Assembly (NCBI RefSeq): GCF_014201515.1
Contig: NZ_JACHEQ010000001.1
Span: 1 to 64,000 of the forward strand
Length of the DNA: 64,000 bases
From: Anoxybacillus mongoliensis
Lineage (GTDB): Bacteria; Bacillota; Bacilli; Bacillales; Anoxybacillaceae
Direction: 5' to 3'
Every line of letters begins with the position of its first letter. The first letter of the stretch is position 1. The position numbers and the translations under genes are program-made. This document shows positions 63,136-64,000 of the stretch, in pieces. The notes beneath the pieces are model-generated. The model ran no database searches and was not told the DNA's origin. It saw nothing but the letters and a program-made list of their open reading frames with translations.

Positions 63136-64000
63136 CAACTGCTTTTTGTAGAGCAGGTGGACTATATCTTATTCTTATTCGACTGCGATATCGAATAAGA
63201 ACCCTTGCGCTTCCACCACGATATTTTCATCGTGATGTACTCTACTCTCTTCCTTTATCACTACTTTTACTCGCTTCGTGATAAAGTGATTTCGATAGTC
63301 TCTGCACCTTCCTTAAAGAAAAAGGCTGTATACATCGCACTTTCTTCTTTAAGGCTTGGCTCAGGGTTGGAGAAATAGGGTTCTAATAAATGGATAAGAC
63401 GATTCTCTTCTTGAATTCTCATATAATAATTCTCTTGTCGATGGATATTGCGATGACATGCAGAACACAAACATTTGTAAATTTTACTAAAGTTTTCTTT
63501 ATGGAATTTATGCATTTCTGAAATGACAGACAGTGTGTCTAAACAATTACGTTTATCTAAATAAAAGCAAATAGCATCAAAAATTTTTGTAAAAGATAGG
63601 AGATGATGTCCATTACAAGTAATGGATCTGATTCCACAGCACTCACAAGTATAGTCTTTTTCAATAACGATATATCTATTCCAAGTGTCAAGAACATACT
63701 CTTTCACACTAAGACGATCAATGTGTTTATAGACCTGAGAACTGTAAAATCCACCTTTCCAATTCGAATTATTTTTCCCTCTTTGTTTTTTGGATAGATT
63801 TTCTTTAAATTCCTCTGATCTTTTCACATTTTTATTTGAAGCAGAAATTTTATTTTTTATTTCTTGAGCCTTCTCTTTACCATAAATATCCTCATAACTT
63901 TTCCCTTTATACATAATCTCTGCTTTTCTTTTATTAGAAATCGAATATCTTTCCTTTTTCCTCTTCACTATGTTTTCAAAAACATCTAATCCGTACTCCG
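63136..64000 (-). mobile_element. Group I intron in queF (3' part)
   Basis: The minus strand holds the core motifs of a group I ribozyme: R-like GGTGCAGAGACTATCG (63308-63293), S-like AAGATATAGTCC ending at 63158, and P7 formed by GACTAT (63300-63295) with ATAGTC (63165-63160). A P8-like hairpin (TTCTTATTCGA with TCGAATAAGAA, 63172-63201) precedes S. A P9 hairpin (CTGCT/AGCAG, 63139-63156) and a terminal G at 63136 (omega-G) adjoin exon 2. The 5' half, including P1 and the 5' splice site, is beyond the window. The intron is AT-rich and contains a homing endonuclease gene. Confidence 0.85.
63267..64000 (-). CDS. Intron-encoded HNH homing endonuclease (5' end outside window)
   Basis: At least 233 residues visible. 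A NUMOD3-type stretch (SEEFKENLSKKQRGKNNSNW with KGG following) precedes an HNH nuclease domain with zinc-knuckle cysteines (YTCECCGI, CLCSACH), the NGHHLLSF histidines and HRNIHRQEN. Such enzymes cut intron-less alleles and make the intron mobile. The first in-window start is GTG 63968, without a ribosome site, and the frame stays open to the edge, so the true start is probably outside. Its last 15 codons overlap the R element of the ribozyme core. Confidence 0.85.
   Translation of the reverse strand, partial: EYGLDVFENIVKRKKERYSISNKRKAEIMYKGKSYEDIYGKEKAQEIKNKISASNKNVKRSEEFKENLSKKQRGKNNSNWKGGFYSSQVYKHIDRLSVKEYVLDTWNRYIVIEKDYTCECCGIRSITCNGHHLLSFTKIFDAICFYLDKRNCLDTLSVISEMHKFHKENFSKIYKCLCSACHRNIHRQENYYMRIQEENRLIHLLEPYFSNPEPSLKEESAMYTAFFFKEGAETIEITLSRSE

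Overview
The window reads as the chromosome of a moderately thermophilic, endospore-forming Bacillaceae, most like Anoxybacillus or Geobacillus. The reasons are close protein similarity and gene-order similarity to the Bacillus subtilis ykuE-fadH-ykuI-ykuJ-darB-dapH-dapL-ykuV/ktrC neighbourhood, a complete gerA-type germination operon, ptsGHI with GlcT control, a seven-gene Mrp antiporter, and frequent TTG starts behind strong GGAGG sites. The genus call is inference; no database was searched.

Layout. Bases 1-1076 hold a compact accessory locus: a sigma-A promoter, a short RNA with 2.2 copies of a 45-bp direct repeat that can fold as a pseudoknot, an intrinsic terminator, and an AT-rich gene for a ToxN/AbiQ-like protein. 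This is the full architecture of a type III toxin-antitoxin system. Bases 1078-7390 run leftward: KtrC, YkuV, DapL, DapH, DarB, YkuJ, a small membrane protein, YkuI and FadH (with a FadR-like operator). Bases 7502-13210 hold YkuE, a pair of Fluc fluoride channels, polyphosphate kinase and exopolyphosphatase, and YkyB. Bases 13301-18643 hold a GGDEF-EAL protein with a broken GGDEF motif and a gerABC operon with a sigma-G-like promoter.

Bases 18721-30114 are one tightly overlapping leftward unit: CheV, an Hpt-REC-GGDEF-REC protein, a membrane HEAT-repeat protein, a processive GT2 glycosyltransferase, a large membrane-anchored glycoside-hydrolase-like protein, a single-domain response regulator and a hybrid histidine kinase. 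It looks like a signal-controlled exopolysaccharide system and is the least familiar multi-gene system here.

Bases 30185-41276 carry a DUF1906 protein, a TetR regulator, a 5TM-type kinase, small genes, PatA (which together with DapH and DapL gives three steps of the acetylase route to diaminopimelate), YkwC, an SDR, a kinase/GGDEF-regulator pair and a dCache chemoreceptor. Bases 41419-46592 are ptsGHI and glcT with a readable RAT antiterminator, overlapping terminator and a perfect cre box. Then come a HAD phosphatase, a LysM-NlpC/P60 hydrolase, an alpha/beta hydrolase, mrpABCDEFG (49597-55282), HemAT, a DUF1659-DUF2922-YvrJ cluster, a YodB-like regulator diverging from a nitroreductase, a PAS kinase, a sigma-70-like factor, a Met/Pro-repeat coat-like protein, YkvS and an atypical SDR.

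The right edge (62806-64000) holds queF interrupted at its catalytic cysteine codon by a group I intron carrying an HNH/NUMOD3 homing endonuclease. Only exon 2 and the 3' part of the intron are inside the window. Two structured repeats (33133-33310 and 58662-58773) sit between a stop codon and a terminator and share an outer stem and conserved arms.

Four genes encode cyclic-di-GMP domain proteins, and two (KtrC, DarB) belong to families that bind cyclic-di-AMP, so nucleotide second messengers are a theme of the window.
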